A stretch of 64,000 nucleotides of DNA. It comes from an uncultured Bacilli bacterium (GTDB lineage: Bacteria; Bacillota_I; Bacilli_A; RF39; UBA660). Under the pieces are notes generated by a model that worked only from the letters and a program-made list of their open reading frames with translations, did not search any database and was not told where the DNA came from. The position numbers and the translations under genes are program-made. Positions within the stretch are counted from its first letter, which is position 1. Each line of letters opens with the position of its first letter. Shown piece after piece: positions 61,902 through 64,000 of this stretch. The stretch is taken from NCBI GenBank assembly GCA_934148995.1, contig CAKPDM010000005.1:24472-88471 (forward strand), written 5' to 3'.

Positions 61902-62187
61902 TAATCATCACCGGCACTTCCACAAAATTCCCATTTTTCTTTGGAGCATTAGCTAAAGCTTCTTTAGCACTTAACATTTCTCCTTCAATGTCTTCTCGCA
62001 TTGTAGCTTTATTTTCACTTGGAGTAAACATTATTTCATCATCATAACCTTTTATATCTGTAATTTTAGATACTTCATCTAATAGTTTTTTTAATTCAAC
62101 TTGAAAAATTTCTACATCACTATCACTCATACCAATACGTGCAAGATGAGCAATATGATTTACTTCTTCTTTTGTTAACTTATCCAT
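61894..62187 (-). CDS. gatC: Asp/Glu-tRNA amidotransferase subunit C
   Basis: 97 residues from ATG at 62187 (TGAGG upstream; the frame also extends three codons to a TTG). LTKEEVNHIAHLARIGMSD and NKATMREDIE are typical. Links GatA and GatB. First gene of the operon; a TATAAT (about 62214-62219, minus strand) precedes it, with a poor -35. Confidence 0.95.
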   Translation of the reverse strand: MDKLTKEEVNHIAHLARIGMSDSDVEIFQVELKKLLDEVSKITDIKGYDDEIMFTPSENKATMREDIEGEMLSAKEALANAPKKNGNFVEVPVMINE

Positions 62188-62261
62188 TGACCTCAATTCC
62201 TTTCGTTTCTTATTATAACGTTTTTTAACTGAAAAGGAAAGGCATTGTTAAATTAAGATAC

Positions 62262-62403
62262 TTATTTAGAACAAAACTGAAAACAAGTTTTCAGTAGCCT
62301 TACCTCACGGTAAGGCATTTCTGCTTCACCGAACTAAATTAGTTCTCCACAGACCAGTATCGGATGGTCGCCACCCTATTATTTTTCACTGAATTTTATT
62401 TTA
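62262..62403 (-). ncRNA. Omega-RNA-like guide RNA/right end of the TnpB element
   Basis: Directly after tnpB the minus strand contains four hairpins in a row: GACCA...TGGTC (62352-62369), GAACTA...TAGTTC (62331-62345), GCCTTACC-GTGA-GGTAAGGC (62297-62316) and CTGAAAAC/GTTTTCAG (62277-62294), with GGTGAAGCAGAAATGCC between the second and third. This layout is that of omega-RNA (reRNA) scaffolds at IS200/IS605 right ends. The guide would be the bases just beyond ~62262. Confidence 0.65.
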
Positions 62404-63540
62404 AGTTAAGCTCTGCATATATATTTTTAAACCTTCAAACATTATATTCACGCTTGCGTTGAAATCTCTATCATGCTTTGTATGACACATTGAACATTCG
62501 TACTTTCTTATACTTAAATTCTTTAACTCTTTATTTTGAAACTCACATACACTACATACTTGACTGCTTGGGTAATATCTATCTATTTGTATTAATTTTT
62601 TGTTATTCCATAAAGCTTTATATTTAAGTACTCTAATTATTTCTCCAAGTGGGTTTGAACTTAAGCTTTTTGCTATATTATGATTCTTGTACATACCTTT
62701 AACATCTAGATTTTCACACACAATTATGTCATGTTCTTTTATTAATTTATTTGTTATATCGTGAATTAAATGCTTTCTAGCATTTCTTATCTTTTGCCAT
62801 AGCCTTTGTATTTTAAGCTTTATTTTATATCTATTTTTACTTCCTGCCTTGCATCTAGCTAAAGCTCTTTGAAGTCCTTTTAGTCTTTTACTTCTATCTT
62901 TTATTATATTTTTAATTTTTTCATTGTGTGATGTTACTATCAAATTCTTTATACCCAAATCTATTCCAATTATACTTTGAGGAATAAACATAGGTTTATA
63001 TACATCTTCTTCTACTAAAATGCTAACGTAATATCTTTCGGCGTCTTTTCTTATAACTGCACTTCTAATTCTTCCATTTAGACTTTCTTTATTTCTATAT
63101 CCTTTTATTTTTACCCATTTTAATTTAGGAAGCTTAATCAATCTTTTTTCTAAATCAAGTTCTATCGAATTATATACTTTTTCTTTATAGGTACTTACCA
63201 CATTATTGGTTTTATAACTGTCTTTAACCCCTTTTGCTTTAAATTTAGGAAAACCACCTTGCTTAAAGAAATGGTCATAGGCACATTCTAAATCATTTGA
63301 AGCATTTCTAAGAGAACAGCTATCTACCTCTTTTAAAAATGGATATTTCACAAGTAGACTTGGTATCATGATATTCTGTTCATATGCAGATTTACCCTTT
63401 TTAGTATTATTGTAAGTATCAATTCTATCCCTTAAAAAGATATTATAGATAAGTCTAGCAGAACCGATAGTTTTATTTATTAAAATCTTTTGCTCTACAT
63501 TTGGATAAAGTCTAAAAACATATCCTTTAAGTACTTTCAT
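62401..63540 (-). CDS. tnpB: RNA-guided endonuclease TnpB
   Basis: 379 residues. N-terminal helix-turn-helix region (YVFRLYPNVEQKILINKTIGSARLIYN), RuvC Asp in GIDLGIKNL (~193), Glu in CENLDVKGM (~274), a zinc ribbon CSVC...CSMC (~327-348), and the last Asp in HDRDFNASVNI (~355). All three catalytic acids are present, so the enzyme looks active, though a short tail follows. Supported by its own promoter and GAGGTGG site. Confidence 0.92.
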   Translation of the reverse strand: MKVLKGYVFRLYPNVEQKILINKTIGSARLIYNIFLRDRIDTYNNTKKGKSAYEQNIMIPSLLVKYPFLKEVDSCSLRNASNDLECAYDHFFKQGGFPKFKAKGVKDSYKTNNVVSTYKEKVYNSIELDLEKRLIKLPKLKWVKIKGYRNKESLNGRIRSAVIRKDAERYYVSILVEEDVYKPMFIPQSIIGIDLGIKNLIVTSHNEKIKNIIKDRSKRLKGLQRALARCKAGSKNRYKIKLKIQRLWQKIRNARKHLIHDITNKLIKEHDIIVCENLDVKGMYKNHNIAKSLSSNPLGEIIRVLKYKALWNNKKLIQIDRYYPSSQVCSVCEFQNKELKNLSIRKYECSMCHTKHDRDFNASVNIMFEGLKIYMQSLT

Positions 63541-63566
63541 ATGACCACCTCAATTCATTAGAATGT

Positions 63567-63595
63567 AGTGTATCACATAAAACAAACGTTTGCAA
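63567..63595 (-). promoter_or_regulatory. Promoter of tnpB
   Basis: TTGCAA (63590-63595), 17 bases, TACACT (63567-63572) on the minus strand. Confidence 0.55.
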
Positions 63596-63634
63596 TAAAT
63601 GTTTAAAACTTTTTATAAATTTCCTATTATATAA

Positions 63635-63660
63635 ACAAAAAGAGATTATTCATCTCTTTT
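63635..63660 (-). terminator. Terminator of the Rpn locus C gene
   Basis: Minus strand AAAAGAGAT-GAATA-ATCTCTTTTTG, starting at the stop codon of the Rpn gene. Confidence 0.75.
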
Positions 63661-63922
63661 ACAAAAGTGTATTCAATTGATTTATACTTAGACCCGTATA
63701 TTTAACTATTTTGTCTAATGATTCTTTTCCTTGAAGCATTAACTTAGCTATTGCTAGTTTTTCTTTATTAGAACCTTCAGCTAAACCAGATTTTCGTCCT
63801 TCAACAAGTCCAGACTCTCTTCCTTCATCATATTTTTCATTAAGATCTTTCTTATAGATTGCTTCATGGTCATAATAAATATTAAACTCATCATTTAAAC
63901 TTAATTTTTCCAATTCACTCAT
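63659..63922 (-). CDS. Probable internal-start C-terminal product, Rpn locus C (87 aa)
   Basis: In-frame ATG at 63922 has the strongest internal ribosome site of the three loci (AAGGAAGGAG, 8 bases from ATG). It begins at the same alignment position as the internal ATG of locus A (MDEIEKLKLNDEF / MSELEKLSLNDEF). Confidence 0.55.
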   Translation of the reverse strand: MSELEKLSLNDEFNIYYDHEAIYKKDLNEKYDEGRESGLVEGRKSGLAEGSNKEKLAIAKLMLQGKESLDKIVKYTGLSINQLNTLL

Positions 63923-64000
63923 AATTATTTCTCCTTCCTTGTAGTTTCCTACTATTTCTTTCATTTCTTCTTTACTAGTCGCTGTTAACATTGATAGTAA
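63659..64000 (-). CDS. Rpn/PDDEXK-family protein, C-terminal part, locus C (cut by window edge)
   Basis: The frame is open through the right edge: LLSMLTATSKEEMKEIVGNYKEGEII aligns with LLSMLTAQTDEELKKITGNSKKG of locus A, so the nuclease domain should lie beyond 64000. The C-terminal module starts MSELEKLSLNDEFNIYYDHEAIYKKDL and includes two RESGLVEGRKSGLAEG-type repeats and the terminal helix pair (KYTGLSINQLNTLL). Confidence 0.8.
   Translation of the reverse strand, partial: LLSMLTATSKEEMKEIVGNYKEGEIIMSELEKLSLNDEFNIYYDHEAIYKKDLNEKYDEGRESGLVEGRKSGLAEGSNKEKLAIAKLMLQGKESLDKIVKYTGLSINQLNTLL

Larger units (their letters stand above)
62262..63600 (-). mobile_element. TnpB-only IS200/IS605-family element (IS1341-like)
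   Basis: Contains tnpB and a hairpin-rich right end but no tnpA. Element ends are approximate: right end after the terminal hairpin at 62277-62294, left end upstream of the tnpB promoter. It would need a TnpA elsewhere to move. Confidence 0.65.

Overview
The window looks like a chromosomal segment of a low-GC Bacillota (class Bacilli in the broad sense), probably an uncultured gut-type lineage with a streamlined genome. The reasons are: strongly AT-rich sequence (roughly 30% GC by eye), T-box leaders before trpS and pheST, GatCAB, an FtsA/FtsZ/RsmH/FtsL division block, a full sigma-K gene with an intact pro-sequence, and a SpoVID-like protein at the left edge. The last two point to an endospore former. 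Almost all genes are on the minus strand.

Layout. 1-3.4 kb: SpoVID-like fragment, a 6S-like RNA, a zincin-like protein and a short Rel protein behind a leader-ORF attenuator. 3.4-7.8 kb: trpS with Trp T-box, sigK, priA. 7.8-14.1 kb: a reduced division/cell-wall cluster (rsmH, ftsL, PASTA-PBP, ftsA, ftsZ) whose first gene mraZ is a pseudogene although its operator boxes survive. 14.2-15.5 kb: an Rpn-type PD-(D/E)XK nuclease gene with an internal start and a free-standing duplicate of its C-terminal module. 15.5-19 kb: lactate dehydrogenase and an ABC exporter. 19-23 kb: two tandem surface proteins. 23-28 kb: pheT, pheS, a HAD phosphatase (Phe T-box) and frr. 28.2-30.3 kb: a second Rpn locus, again with a duplicated C-terminal module, and a divergent XRE regulator. 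30.3-35 kb: topA, rnhB, yqeY, small membrane proteins, MBL hydrolase. 35-37.2 kb: a third surface protein behind a leader ORF that contains a G9 tract. 37.3-43 kb: U32 protein, prepilin, Fic, a decayed flavodoxin/cupin locus and a RhuM-Fic protein. 43-50.4 kb: accessory proteins of mostly unknown function. 50.7-62.2 kb: two D,D-carboxypeptidases, YihY, a GGDEF-like sensor, murD-murL and gatCAB. 62.2-64 kb: a TnpB-only element with its RNA, then a third Rpn locus cut by the window edge.

The most interesting points are: (i) leader ORFs that end inside or at the edge of intrinsic terminators upstream of rel and of two surface-protein operons, one of them interrupted by a G9 tract whose slippage would change where the ribosome stops (a candidate phase-variable attenuator); (ii) a short patch in the three surface proteins where the fixed codons are nearly identical at DNA level while the intervening codons vary, resembling targets of a diversity-generating retroelement; (iii) Rpn nucleases with intragenic and duplicated stand-alone C-terminal modules, resembling the intragenic antitoxins known for E. 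coli Rpn loci; (iv) a MurD/MurL pair implying D-glutamate enters peptidoglycan through L-Glu ligation and later epimerisation. No CRISPR array, reverse transcriptase, rRNA or tRNA gene was recognised.
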